From the NCBI GenBank assembly GCA_028274465.1, contig CM051457.1, positions 49,942,362 through 50,006,361 of the forward strand: 64,000 bases of DNA, given 5' to 3'. Position 1 is the first letter of the stretch; each line of letters starts with the position of its first letter. Below, piece after piece: positions 12,089 through 24,423 of the stretch. The DNA comes from Plantago ovata (Eukaryota; Streptophyta; Magnoliopsida; Lamiales; Plantaginaceae). Under the pieces are notes generated by a model. The model had not been told where the DNA came from. It saw only the letters and a program-made list of their open reading frames with translations, and did not search any database. The translations under genes and the position numbers were made by a program.

Positions 12089-13608
12089 TGTTAGGAAACT
12101 TGTAAATTTTGATGAGCAATTAACCATGCTAATTTAAGAAAAGTCCAATAACTAGTACTCTTAAGGTCCATAGGATTTTAGAATTTTAAGGACATTGTAA
12201 AAGAGGAACGTTTGTTGAAGACTTAGTGTGGGTACTACTTAGGTGCTTTAGTTTTGCTGATGATGTACTTTATTTTTACAAATGAACTATTGAAGCACTA
12301 GAACCGTTCAGAAACTTGAAAATTCGAAGACTGAAGACTTAAGAAGATTTGAGAAGATGGTATCTACAAAGGCACATGTTGCCCAGAAAGTGGAAATTTC
12401 AGCAACAACTCGCATAAGTGAAAATCTATATGACAGAGTAGGTTGTGCTTGCTGAAAATGAGACTGACTGCTTGCTGAAACACATATGTGACCTCCTTGC
12501 TGAAAGTACTTGCACTTTGGCTCCAACGTTCACATTTGAATTCCATTCAAATGAACATTAAATGCAAAGTAAGCATGCGAAGAACATGAAGACCAGAAGA
12601 CAAATGAAGGACGTTGCTAAAAGTACAAAAGCAAGATAGTGACATCTTAAGGAACAAAGCCTTAGAATTTGAAATTCAAACGGCTCCCATGATTCACTAT
12701 AAATATAGGTCATCCGGCAAAGAGTTGAAGTGTGTCAACAACGTGATCAAACTCTCACTTGTGCTTAAACACTCAATCTTCCATACTCTTTAGTGTCTAT
12801 TGATCCGTTCCAAGACTTAAGCTTGAAACAAAAGCTACTTGTGAAGAAGTAGAACATTCACGGCTAAGAAATTAGTTAAGTGTTCTTTCTTTCGAACAAG
12901 AACAAGTTTTGACACCAGAAACAACTTAACTTGTTTACTGAAAAGTATTTCAAGTTGTGTTTCTTTAGATAACTTGTTATAGCTGAATAAGTTATACTGA
13001 AGTCATCTCATCCCAAACCTCTCTAACTGATAAACACCCTTTTTCAGGCGTGAAATTCAGGGGGAATTAATCAAGCATAGTTTTGCTAATTAAGTGTCCC
13101 AAGTTTGGTGGAGAACAAGGTTTCGTTCTCTAGTTAGGTTGGAAACGAAGCAAGTGTGCTTTGGTTTCTGAAGAATCATTATAGATAGGTGTTGTAAGGA
13201 ACCTCAAGCTTATCTTAGTGGATTCAGTCCTAGAAAGGATAAAGTGGATTAGTTGAGAGATTAAGCCACTCTCAGATACCACTATAAAAGTGTTTGTGTG
13301 ATTTACTTTACCGCATTTAGTTTTCAGCAAGCTTAACTATTTGTACACTGTTACTCTGCTCACTTGCTGAAACTATCACTCTCTGAAAAGCACTTATTGT
13401 ATAAAGACTTCCGCACTCTTGTTTTTTGAAAAGTACCAGTAAAACTCGTTGCAGAAAAGTAACTAGTACTTGCTGAGAAAGTTAAGTATCAGCAAACTCA
13501 TTACTGAAAAGTAATTAGCACTTGCTGAGAATGTTTTTACACGGTGAAAGTTTGAAAAGACTATTCACCCCCCCTCTAGTCTTTTCTTGTTGTTTAAAGG
13601 GACCAACG
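12089..13608 (+). repeat. 3' LTR of Sirevirus-like copy 3
   Basis: This begins TGTTAGGAAACTTG after the polypurine tract (12071-12088) and ends GGGACCAAC. At about 1520 bp it is shorter than the others partly because it has about one unit of the internal repeat where copies 1 and 2 have three or four. The sequence right of it (CCAAT at 13609-13613) would be the target duplication; the partner is outside the window. Confidence 0.87.
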
Positions 13609-13836
13609 CCAATGCATATGCGAAAATTGTATCTACATTTCCACTTTCCCTGCACTTGTCCGAAACCGACCTCGGAATCCAATCTTTGTCGTGGATTTTC
13701 AACTTATTGATACGTAGAGTTCCTCTCCAAGTGAATTGAAGTATTTACAACTGTAATTGCAGGGGAAAAACAGTGAGAAAAAACGAATAGCTTTTTGTTG
13801 GTAAGTGTTGATCAAATAATTCAAAGGATAGCATAC

Positions 13837-13954
13837 CTTAACTTCATGTTAGCCCAATCGGTCGTACTGTTACTAGCTATCTTGCGCATGAGTACAAGTC
13901 TGACCTTCTCTAGCATATCTTCTAGCGTCATTTTTAACCATGGATTTTCATAAC
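13837..13954 (-). pseudogene. Isolated exon, possibly MULE transposase-derived
   Basis: On the minus strand a good acceptor (TTTATTTGCAG) precedes an exon open in one frame that ends at a donor (AAG|GTATGC). It encodes YENPWLKMTLEDMLEKVRLV followed by LMRKIASNSTTDWANMKL. The pattern of a short hydrophobic helix followed by L-MRKI and a Trp resembles the stretch after the catalytic core of MULE transposases, just before the SWIM zinc finger. No neighbouring exon is convincing, and copies 2 and 3 have inserted on both sides, so the gene is broken up. It could instead be an unrelated host gene. Confidence 0.35.
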
Positions 13955-14203
13955 CTGCAAATAAACATTAAAAGAAGGCAAGAAAACATGGAACATAAAT
14001 TTATTCATAACTTTTGGGTTACAATTTTCGTGGACCTCTTGATTCCTCTCTCGAATGGATATGGACTGGATTACCGGGGTCGAATGACTTATTCCGGGTT
14101 TAAATCAAACCTACAATTTGGTAGTAGGGGTTTGGATTTGGAGTTTACTTACAATTTGGTTGTAGGGAGTTTGATGAAGTCGTCTGTGACTCCATCTCTA
14201 ACT

Positions 14204-14208
14204 ATCTA
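14204..14208. repeat. Target site duplication ATCTA, left
   Basis: These five bases directly precede the 5' LTR of copy 2 and are repeated exactly at 29180-29184 after its 3' LTR, which fixes both ends of the element. Confidence 0.85.
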
Positions 14209-15822
14209 TGTTAGGAAACTTGTAATTTTGATGAGCAATTAACCATGCTAAACTAAGGAAAGTCCAGTAACTAGTACTCCTAAGGTCCATAGGAATTTAG
14301 AATTTTAAGGACATTGTAAAAGAGGAACGTTTCCTGAAGACTTGGTGTAGGTACTAGTTAGGTGCTTTAGATCCGCTTATGATGTATCTTGATTTCTGAA
14401 AAGAAAAACAACCTATTGAAGCATTTGCTGATGATGTATCTTGTTTTCTAAAAAGAAAAACAACCTATTGAAGCATTTGCTGATGATGTACTTTGTTTAC
14501 ACAAACGAACTATTGAAGCACTAGAACCATTCAGAAACTTGAAGAATTCGAAGACTGAAGACTAAAGAAGATTTCTGAAGATGGTATCTACAAAGGCACA
14601 TGTTGCTCAGAAAGTGGAAACTTCAGCAACAACTTGCATAAGTGAAAATCTATATGACAGAGTAGGTTGTGCTTGCTGAAACTGAGACTGACCACTTGCT
14701 GAAATACATATGTGACCTCCTTGCTGAAAGTACTTGCATTCGTGCTCCAACGTTCACATTTGAATTTCATTTGAACATTAAATGCAAAGTAAGCACGCGA
14801 AGAACATGAAGACTAGAAGACAAATAAAGGACGCTGCTGAAAGTACAAAAGCAAGATAGTGACATATTAAGGAACAAAGCCTTAGAATTTGAAATTCAAA
14901 CGGCTCCCTTGATTCACTATAAATAGAGGTCATCCGACAAAGAGTTGAAGTGTGTCAACAACGTGATCAAACTCTCACTTGTGCTTAAACACTCAAACCC
15001 TTCTATACTCTTTACTGCCATTGATCCGTTCCAAGACTTAAAGCTTAAAAAAGCTACTTGTGAAGAAGTAGAACATTCACGGCTAAGAAATTAGTTAAGT
15101 GTTCTTTCTTTTGAACAAGAACAAGTCTTGACACCAGAAACAATCTAACTTATTGACTGCAAAGTATTCAAAGTTTTGTTTCTTAGATTACTTGTTGTAG
15201 CTGAATAAGTTATAATCAAGTCATCTCATCCCAAACCTCTCTAACTGATAAACACCCTTTTTCAGGCGTGAAATTCAGGGGGAATGTAATCAAGCATAGT
15301 GTTGCTGATTATAAGTCCCAAGTTTGGTGGAGAACAAGATTTCGTTCTCTAGTTAGGTTGGAAACGAAGCAAGTGTGCTTTGGTTTCTGTAGAATCGCTC
15401 TAGGTAGGTGTTGTAAGGAACCTCAAACTTCTCATAGTGGATTCAGTCCTAGAAAGGACAAAGTGGATTAGTTGAGAGATTACGCCACTCTCAGATACCA
15501 CTATAAAAGTGTTTGTGTGATTTACTTTACTGCATTTAGTTTTCAACAAGCTTATCTATCTGTACACTGTCACTCTGCTCACTTGCTGAAACTATTACTT
15601 ACTGTTAAAGCACTTATTGTACAAAGACTTCCGCACTCTGTTTTAAGTATCAGTAAAACTCGTTACTGAAAAGTAACTAGTACCTGCTGAGAAAGTTAAG
15701 TATCAGCAAACTCATTATTGAAAAGTAATAAGCCCTTGCTGAGAAAGTTTTTAAACGACGAAAGTTTGAAAAGACTATTCACCCCCCCTCTAGTCTTTTC
15801 TTGTTGTTTAAAGGGACCAATA
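14209..15822 (+). repeat. 5' LTR of Sirevirus-like copy 2
   Basis: This runs from TGTTAGGAAACTTG to GGGACCAATA (1614 bp). It has three tandem units of about 57 bp around TTGCTGATGATGTAT and TTTTCTGAAAAGAAAA (about 14375-14515), a TATA-like CTATAAATAG near 14918-14927 and a duplicated stretch near the 3' end (CTTGCTGAGAAAGTT twice). Confidence 0.9.
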
Positions 15823-15824
15823 AC

Positions 15825-15835
15825 TGGTATCAGAG
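15825..15835 (+). other. Primer binding site (initiator tRNA-Met)
   Basis: TGGTATCAGAG follows the 5' LTR by two bases and matches the common plant copia primer site complementary to the 3' end of initiator tRNA-Met. Confidence 0.85.
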
Positions 15836-15932
15836 TTGGAGGTTCTTTAACCTTCAGCACTGAACCTAGATCCCCTTAGGTGCTTTCCGTAAATCACTCT
15901 CACTTGATCAGTTTGGTAGTCTCCTGCTGACA

Positions 15933-18303
15933 GGATGTCTTTAGGAGACGCTCCCTTGCTGAAGCCGGAAAACTATGAAAAATGGTGAAACAACATGATG
16001 TTACATCTTGAGGCCATTAGTGATGAAATGGTCACTGTCATTAATGATGGACCTATCAAGATCACTAAGATTGAGAGAATCTTTCCTCACAAAACCACGG
16101 ATCCTACTGGTAAGAAAACTATCTTAGGAGACCCGGTTGACGCCGCCGTTCCAAAACCAAGAGAGGAATGGACTTCCGATGAAGCTAAGAGATTCTGTCT
16201 TGCTGGACAAGCAAGAAACAACATCATTCGATCAACTCCGGATACTATACAGTGCAAACTGTGGGGTGCCAAAACTGCTAAGGAAGCTTGGAAAATGGTT
16301 CAAGATCTTTGTGCTGGATCTGACAAAACCAAGGAAAACAAACTCGAAGTGCTGAAGTTAAAGTTCCAGAACTTTAAACAAGGTACAAATGAGTCACTGG
16401 AAGACTTGGACTTCAGATTCACAACTCTAGTAAGTGAGATGGTTGCCTTAGGAGTTGGAAATCTTCACTCAGATTCTGAGAAGGTGAAAACCATTATCAG
16501 GAGTCTGAACCAAGAATGGATTCATACTCAGAATTTCTACTACAATCAAGGAATGCCAAACATCACAACTACAGAGTTGTTCTCTCATCTTGCTACTGTC
16601 AACTACGAGACAAAGCAAAGAGAAAATGTGTTTGCTGAAAAATCGCAAAACATTGCTCTTACTGCAAAGCCGTCATCTTCTGAAAAGAAGAATGATAAAG
16701 AGCCCGCTGATGAAAATGCTTTAGTTGTTAAAAACATGAAGAAATTCATCAGTAAGGAACTTGAAAGGCGAAAAGCAAAAGAGAAGCTGAAAAAGCATCT
16801 TGGTAACAACTAGCATAAATACAAGAATGAGGCTAGCTCGCTGAACAAGCAGGCTCAGCAAGCAAATTCGTCTGAAGAACCAGCAGTTGGAAATGATCTC
16901 TGCTTTTACTGCAAAAAGCCTGGACACTTCAAAGCAAATTGTCCTTTGCTGAAAGGTAAATCTGTTGAAAAGAAGAAGTTCAAATGGGCTTTTATTGCTG
17001 AAGAAAAGAAGAAGCTTCAAGCAAAAATCGATGTGTTGTGCATTGATACCAATCTTGACGTAGAGATCGGCAAGGAAGTTTGTGGAATAGCTATGGAAAC
17101 TTATCCAAATGTGTCAAACTACGAATTCTGCCTCATGGCCGGTCAGGTAAACAGTCCTACCTCTGACTCTGACTCAGAAAGTGACGATGAGATTGACCTT
17201 GATAGAATTCAAGGAGAAATCGAAAGATTTGAGAAAACTCTGAGCAAACAGCAAGAGAAACTATAGAATGCTGAAACTCTGACCAAGCAAACTACTGAAA
17301 AGTACGTATTGCTGAAGGAAGAGACAGAAAAGAAAGATGCTGAAATATTGCATCTTAAGAAATTGATTGCTGAAGCTACAAAGAAGAATTCTCAAATGGC
17401 AATAGAATTGGAAGAATATCAGTCCTCAATTCTAAAGTTACTTGCTGAAATACAAGAAATGAAAAAGATGAAAATCAATTTCAAATCTTATGCTGATGCA
17501 AGTAATACGCTGACTGAACTAAACTCTTATCTGAGTGATCCATCTCAGAAAGAAGGTTTAGGTGCAACGTATGAAGGTGATGACGTAATAATCTTGAGTA
17601 AAGACAAATCACCAATTACCTTTGTACGCGCAACTGATAGTTGTCAACCAGAACTCTATCAGATTGGTCAATCTAAGGTTGCTAAAAAATGCAATCAAGT
17701 ACCTACGACCGTAAAGCCCGCTGTTGCTACTCAAAGTAACAAGACTTTAAAAATAAAACAGGTTGCTGAAAAGCAAACTGTAAAGAAAAAGGATGCTGTA
17801 AAGCATTCTGCCAAACAAGATGCTGAAAAGAAATTTGTTAAGTCAAAAGGCAAGATTACTAAAAGTAATCAGAAGACCTTTGCTGACAAACCTGAATCAA
17901 TTAAGGTTGTTGAGACAAAAGTTCAGCATTCTCGAAAAGTGGACTCGGTTTCAAAACCAAGCAAAGTCAACTTTTTCATGAGTATAAGCAAAGTCAGCAA
18001 AGATACTTCAAAGAGATGAACAAAACCAAGCCTAAGAGTTCTGACAAGACTCAAAACGCTAGGGCTAGAAGGAACCTTGCTAGAAAAGAACTTACTGAAA
18101 AGTATGTTCAGCAAAAAGGTCAACCGAGCAAGACACGACATCAGAAAGTGGATTTGATCAGCACGAATCAAAAGTCTTTCGGCTCAAAACCTCCTAGTTC
18201 CTCAGCAAGTAGAAAACAAGTCAAAGTTGAAAAACTTAAGACTTGGGTTTCCACTGGACGCATTCTTGAACATGTTAATGGACATCCAATATTGGATAAT
18301 TAA
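15933..18303 (+). pseudogene. gag region of Sirevirus-like copy 2
   Basis: This encodes the copia gag polyprotein: an N-terminal capsid-like part (RPREEWTSDEAKR-like opening, VQDLCAGSDKTKENKLEVLK, LGVGNLHSDSEKVKTIIRSL), one clear zinc knuckle CFYCKKPGHFKANC at 16901-16942 (CX2CX4HX4C), then a long coiled-coil-rich Lys/Glu region and a basic Ser/Lys-rich tail. The extended region after the knuckle fits the enlarged gag of Sireviruses. It is a fossil with several breaks. Confidence 0.75.
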
Positions 18304-18308
18304 CTTGT

Positions 18309-21300
18309 TTGCTCTTGATTGTGCAGACTTCAGCCACGGAGACAAACAATGCAATCTGGCACTTTGACAGTGGTTGTGGAAAGCACATGACGGGCAACAA
18401 GAATAACCTTATAAACTATAGACGGTGGTCTAGAGGTCCAACAATAAGGTTTGCTGGTGGAGGCTCTGGTTCTACAAAAGGTTATGGTGACGTGAAGTTA
18501 GGATGCATTACCATTTCGGGAGTTCTTTATGTCAAAAATCTTAAGTTTAACCTTTTCAGCATGAGTCAATTCGCTGATAAAGGATACTTCATCAAAATCA
18601 AAAGTGATGAAGGTAAACTTATAGACTTTGAGACAAAGAAGGTTATTATGGTTGGTAGAAGATCAGGAGGTTTGTACACTGTAGATTGGTCTTCAGCAAT
18701 CGTTGAAACATGCCTTGTCTAAGATCACGATTGCCTTGCTGAAAAAGCATGGTTATGGCATAAACGAACAAGTCACCTAAACTTCAAGACGCTGAATAAG
18801 CTGTCTAAAAAGGCACTTGTAGTTGGATTACCTAAGGTTACTTTCAAGAAGGATGGTGTTTGCAATGCATGTCAGCAAGGAAAGCAAACCAAATCTTCTT
18901 TTAAGAACAAGGAAGTACCGTCAACTACAAAACCTTTACAACTCTTTCACCTGGACTTGTTTGAATCTTCTTCAACAAGCTATGCTGGTAAGAAGTATGG
19001 TCTGGTGGTGGTAGATGACTATTCAAGATTCACTTGGGTAGTATTTATCAAGCACAAGTCTGAAACAAGGACTGAAATACCTAACTTGCTAAATAAGCTT
19101 GAAGTCATGAAAAATGACAAGGTAAAATTCATAAGAACAGACCATGGTACTGAGTTTGTGAACCAGTACATAACTGAGTATTGCACTTCAAAAGGCATAC
19201 AACATCAGTTATCCTCAGTAAGGACACCACAACAAAACGATGTTGCTGAAAGGAAGAATCGCACCCTAAAAGAAGTTGCAAGAACAATGCTTGCTGACAC
19301 TGAAATAAGTGAAGCTTACTGGGTTGAAGCGATTAATATACCGCCTGTTATACTCAAAACAGATGTCTGATTACTAAGGAATACAACAAAACTCCTTATG
19401 AGTTATTTGTTGGAAGACCTCCTAACATCACCCATCTAAGAGTATTTGGTTGTAAGTGTTTTGTTCTTAACAATGGTAGAGAATACCTAAGAACATTTCA
19501 ACCAAAGGAAGACGAAGCGATATTTGTTGGTTACTCCTTGCATAGTAAAGCTTATAGAGTTTACAACAAAAAGGCACAAAAGATCGAAGAATCAGTGCAT
19601 GTTGTTTTCTACGAAAAGTCACAAGGAGTGCCTGCTGAAGAAGAGATATCAGATTGTATGAAGCTACTCATACACGAGCAAAGAACTGAATCTGATGCTA
19701 GGAAAATCAAGTCAATTGAACTAAATGATGATTCTGACAATGACTCTCCTCCACCAAGTCATGACAAGATAAATATAGTTCATGACAAAGAATTTCCAGC
19801 AAAAGACGCAGTTGCTCCGGATGTTTCTGAAACTATGCAACTTCCTGTGCCTGCTGATGAGTTACCACAATCTAGCAATGCTGAACAAGCAGTTGTTGAT
19901 GAACCGATCTCAGCAGAGATACAACAAAATACTAGTAGTACTGAGCAAGTACATGCTGAAGAGTCACATGCTGATGAGCAAACTTATCCAGATCCAAAGA
20001 GCAGAAAACCTGTTAATAAATGTATTAGAGATCATCCCTCTACGGATATGATTGGTGATATTGACAAACGCCAAGTGACTTGATCCAAAGTATCTGCTAC
20101 TCATGGACTTGCTGAAGAAGCAAATGTCGTAGAAGTAGAACCTTTGTTCTGTTGCTTTGTTTCAGAAATTGAACCCAAGACCATAGAAGATGCTTTAAAG
20201 CATTCTGAATGGATCAAGGCAATGCAAGAAGAACTGGATCAATTTGAAAGGAACAAAGTCTGGAAACTTGTACCCCTTGCTGAAGGCAAGAAAGCTATTG
20301 GTACAAAGTGGGTGTTCAGAAACAAGCTGAGTAAGTCTGGTGAAGTAACAAGGAACAAAGCACGTTTAGTTGCTCAAGGTTACTGTCAGACTGAAGGATT
20401 GGACTATTATGAGTCTTATGCACCAGTTCCAAGATTGGATGCAATTAGACTTTTCTTGGCCTTTGCTGCTCACAATGACTTCATTGTTTATCAAATGGAT
20501 GTTAAAAGTGCATTCTTAAATGGTGAACTTGCTGAAGAAGTCTACTTGGAACAACCCCCTGGCTTTGAACTTCAGAAAGTTGTATATGGTCTAAAGCAAG
20601 CACCAAGAGCTTGGTATGATACCTTAGCTAAGTTCTTGCTGGATAATGGTTTCAAGAAAGGTGAAGTTGACAAAACTTTGTTTACCATGAACCATGATGG
20701 TAAAATACTCTTAGTTTAGATTTATGTGGATGACATAATATTTGGATCTAAGGACAAGCAACTTTGTGATGATTTTGCCAAACTCATGACAAACAAGTTT
20801 GAAATTAGTATGATGGGTAAATTGAATTATTTCCTAGGATTTCAAGTCAAGCAACTCAAGGATGGAATATTCATAAATCAAGCAAACTATGCGAAGGAAA
20901 TGCTCATAAAGTTTAGGATCAAAGAGGAAGAAAAACCTGAAAAGATCCCTATGAGTGTTGGTACCAAATTGGGCTATACTAAAGAAGATAAATGTGTTGA
21001 AGAACACAAGTATAAGAAGCTCATTGGTTCCTTGTTGTATTTAACAGCAAGTAGACCTGACATTCAGTATGCTGTTTGTGTGTGTGCAAAATTCCAATCT
21101 GATCCTAGAGAATCACACTACACAAAGGCACTTAAGATACTGAAATATGTCAAAGGTACAACCAATGTAGGATTATGGTATCCTAAAGATTCTGGACTTG
21201 AATTGGTTGGTTATTTTGATGCTGATCATGGAGGATCAACTCTTGATAGAAAAAGTACTTCTGGAACTTGTCAGTTTCTAGGTACTAGACTAATATCATG

Positions 21301-21310
21301 GTTCAGATAA
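18309..21310 (+). pseudogene. pol region of Sirevirus-like copy 2: PR, IN, RT, RNase H
   Basis: In order: aspartic protease with WHFDSGCGKHMTG (near 18358); the HHCC pre-integrase zinc region ending ACQQGKQTKSSF; integrase core with VDDYSRFTWVVF, IRTDHGTEF and AERKNRTLKE, supplying the D, D and E; the RT with [20 protein letters not shown] and YVDD-type MDDIIFGS; and the beginning of RNase H (ADHGGSTLDRKSTSGT). This order identifies Ty1/copia. RNase H is short compared with copy 3. It is a fossil with several breaks. Confidence 0.85.
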
Positions 21311-21382
21311 TAGATTCGCAATGCTAAGGTATAACCTTGGATTGATTGAATTACCTCAATAGTAAGGGATAAAATTGGCAGA

Positions 21383-21720
21383 TTGCTGAAACAGGCATTC
21401 AGCAAGCCAAAGTATGCTTACTTGAATAAAAGCTCCTTCCACTGATTTCCTCTAAAAGGAAATGATAGTTCACTACATGATTGCTGAAACAGGCATTCAG
21501 CAAGTAATTCCTTCAAAACGGGTATTTGTTAGGAAACTTGATCACTTGCTGAGACGGGCACTCAGTAAGAGAATAACCTTAAGGATTGCTGAAACGGGAA
21601 TTCAGACAATCAAAGATACTGAAACAGGTATTCAAGTATCAAAGGAAAAATCTGAGACGGGAACTCAGCAAAGAGAAAAATCACTTCTCAGATTTTACCA
21701 AAGGATATCTCAAGATAAAA
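21383..21720 (+). repeat. Hairpin-repeat spacer between pol and third ORF (copy 2)
   Basis: At least six degenerate repeats of TTGCTGAA-(7 nt)-TTCAGCAA or its variants (TTGCTGAGACGGGCACTCAG). Perfect inverted arms are at 21383-21405 and 21481-21503. Translated, the array reads as a repeat around ETGIQ, but the region is more likely non-coding. Confidence 0.65.
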
Positions 21721-22181
21721 AGAATTACTCGGGAAATCAGAAATGTCTTTTAAACGTAAGGAAATATAAGATATTTGATTAAGGGGGAACTTTCAGCAAA
21801 TACAAGGCTTGCTACCTGAAAAGGTAAGTGCCAAAGTCAAATTTGTCAAAATTCGCTCAAAAGATTCTTATTTACTTCAGCAAGCAATTAGCGCTGCGGT
21901 AAAAAGAATCAAATCCCGTGAATCAAGGTAAATCATTTTGTGACGTTAATCGTGGCACAGATAAACTCGTTGTTAATCATGACATGAAATACAATCATGG
22001 CATTGATTTAAAGTAGTTTTTGATCTGACGGTTAATATTACAAAGAGAAAGTGTGCTCTGACGGTTTTTGTTAGTGGACCACTACGCATTTAATGCAAAG
22101 GCTCCACTAACACAATTGAATCTCTGTTTTACCCTTGCTGAGAACTCAAAACCGTTTGAGCTTCTTGCACGCCAGAGATAC

Positions 22182-22189
22182 TATATAAA
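22182..22189 (+). promoter_or_regulatory. TATA box upstream of third ORF (copy 2)
   Basis: TATATAAA lies 141 bp before the start codon at 22330, in the same conserved context as copy 3 (6616), copy 4 (34703) and copy 5 (53870-53877, minus strand). Confidence 0.5.
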
Positions 22190-24207
22190 CAAAGAGTTAG
22201 AGAAAGGCAAAATTCTTTAACTCACATTTCCTTTCTCTGCAAATTTTTATAGCCTGTGCCTGAATTCACTGTACTTCCGGTCAAAAACCAAGTTAATCTT
22301 TTTCGTACATTTCTACCGCTATATAAGAAATGGCTCCAAAGAGACAGTCCTCCAAGACCTCAAAGTCATTGAAAGCTGATAGTGCTGGGAAAAGCACTAC
22401 TCCGGTTGTAACTCCGACAACCAACACAGTGAAAATTGTGTTGAATAACGACCGTATAACGGAGAGACCCATGCCGCCTGCATATCTTGACACTGCAAAG
22501 TGTGAACAGATGATGCAATGGGGCGGATTTTCCAAAGCGAAGTATATAAGATACTTCTATGAACAAGATTTAGATGGAGAAAATGAAGAGGCACTAAATT
22601 TGATAAATCAACAAGGCCTTCTTTTCTTCATAACTGCTCGCCCTAAGAAAGTGAGTATGTTAGATGCCATGGAATTCTACAACAATGCAGAAATCCAAAC
22701 TCTCACTGATGGACAAGGAGTCTCTGAAAAAGTGATTTCTACCACAGTTCAAGGTGTGCAAATCATCCTGAAATAGATTGATTTAGCCAACATCTTTCAG
22801 ATTCCAACTACTGGAACTGAATATGACATCACTGCCACTGATGAAGAAATTGAAGCCTTCTCAAGTGATGTCAGAAATGAAAGAATGAAGAAAGGAGAGA
22901 TTGCTCCCGTGACTTGGACAAAGAACGTAAAGAGGAAGCATCTCTGCCATTCACTTGGTCTAGTATCTCTGCTACTCATCAAAGTCTTAGACTCCCAAGT
23001 TGGAGGAATTGACCAAGTAGGCTTGAGAAGGTGGCCATTGCTGATGCATATACATTAGAACAAAACTGAGCTCAACTAGGCTAAGTACATTTTCAACAGA
23101 CTTGTTGATTGTGTTACTAAATTTAAGGTAAAGGTTGAAGACAACACAGTCTCACCTACCGTCCCAGTCATGTATGGACTAAAAATATGCTATATCCTTG
23201 AAGACTTCAGGATTCAGCTGAGAAACCCATTGTCGATTAAGAAATCAGTATGTGGGAAGAGCCTTCTACAAGCAAAATGGACCTAAGCCTGCTGACAAGA
23301 AGTCAAAGAAGACAACAGCTGCAAACTTTGTCAGTATTGGTCAGCAAGAAAGGTATACAACAGCTGCAGATGTTGTAAGTGTCAGTCAGCAAGACATGCA
23401 CCAAACAAAGAAAACACTGGCTCGTAAGTCAGTTCCAATTGTCCATGATCTTTCGGATGATGCACCAGGAGTTGCTGAAACACAAGCCACTCCAGTTGAT
23501 GTTGATGAAGTGCTTGAAGAAGGCTTCAACAATGTTGAAGTGTTTGCAGAAGCCTTCAACAATCAACTCAATGTTGATACATCTGCTGAGATAAGACAAC
23601 AAGGCAGTGGAAACGAAATTCCTGCCCAATCCCATATATCTACATTGTAGATAATCTAGATGACCACACTCTGGAACCAACAAGTGATATTGCTGCTGAT
23701 CTGAGAAACGCGGCACTTGCTGATGCTGCTGAAAAGATGGTTGCTGAACAAGCAATTCATCAAGTTGCTCAAACCGCAGTTACTGAAACTGTAATTGCTG
23801 AAGAACCAGTTGTTGAGACTGCAATGGTTCAAGTCCCAGAGGTTGCTGAAAGACCACAAGAGACATTATTCGACGACGCATCTCGTGATGCTGAGAATAC
23901 TGGACCTAGTTCACCAAAAACATCCATTGACAAAGTTCAGCTGGTGCTGACAGAACTAAGACAGCAAATGGATTTGGAGATTGATGATAACTCCAACAAA
24001 TCAATAGATGTGTTCATGACTAGTAGTGAACTAAAAGGTCAAGATGTCTCTGCTCAAATTGTCATTTTAGAGACAAGGGAGATTGTTGAATCTGCACAGC
24101 CTTCTCAAATAGAGCAAGAGAAGAAGTCTGCTAAAGAACAAGTCCCAGATAATGAAGATGTTGTCATTGCTGAAAGCACTGAGTCACCACCTGCCCTTCT
24201 TCAGCAG

Positions 24208-24282
24208 GTAGTTAACTCAGACATAAGCAAAACTTCACTATCTGAAACTCTTTCTTTTGCTTATATAATCATTTCTTTACAG
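24208..24282 (+). other. Intron-like in-frame segment 1 (75 nt)
   Basis: This begins GTAGTTAAC after CAGCAG and ends TTTCTTTACAG. Its length is a multiple of three and it is open in the coding frame, so it could be kept or removed without changing frame. It encodes a 25-residue, rather hydrophobic segment. Confidence 0.4.
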
Positions 24283-24351
24283 ACTTCTCAAGATACAAGT
24301 CAGAAGATTGCTGAAACTTCTGCACCAGAATCCACAACTCCTGTTCAGCAG

Positions 24352-24423
24352 GTAGATGAAGTTTTTGGTAATTCAACTAAGTTTGAAAACTTAGTACTTG
24401 TATCTAACTTAAAATTATTTCAG
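24352..24423 (+). other. Intron-like in-frame segment 2 (72 nt)
   Basis: This begins GTAGATGAAG after CAGCAG and ends AATTATTTCAG; 24 codons, in frame. It is the second of three consecutive segments of the same design. The equivalents in copy 3 are 8684-8758, 8828-8899 and 8996-9070. Confidence 0.4.

Larger units (their letters stand above)
3862..13608 (+). mobile_element. Sirevirus-like Ty1/copia element, copy 3 (3' two-thirds)
   Basis: Parts in order: integrase-RT linker, reverse transcriptase and RNase H (3862-5792), a hairpin-rich spacer, a TATA box, the large third ORF (6764-11827) and the 3' LTR (12089-13608). The 5' part is displaced beyond the left window edge by the gypsy solo LTR and the element nested in it. 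It is broken, with roughly ten breaks over the visible part. Its solo-LTR insert and its divergence make it older than copy 1. Confidence 0.85.
13609..14208. other. Older DNA between two copia insertions
   Basis: This 600-bp stretch matches no part of the LTR elements. It was continuous with 29185 onwards before copy 2 inserted, as shown by the ATCTA duplication. It holds one likely coding exon on the minus strand (13837-13954). Another open minus-strand stretch near 13609-13710 could be a further exon but has no recognisable motif. Confidence 0.7.
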
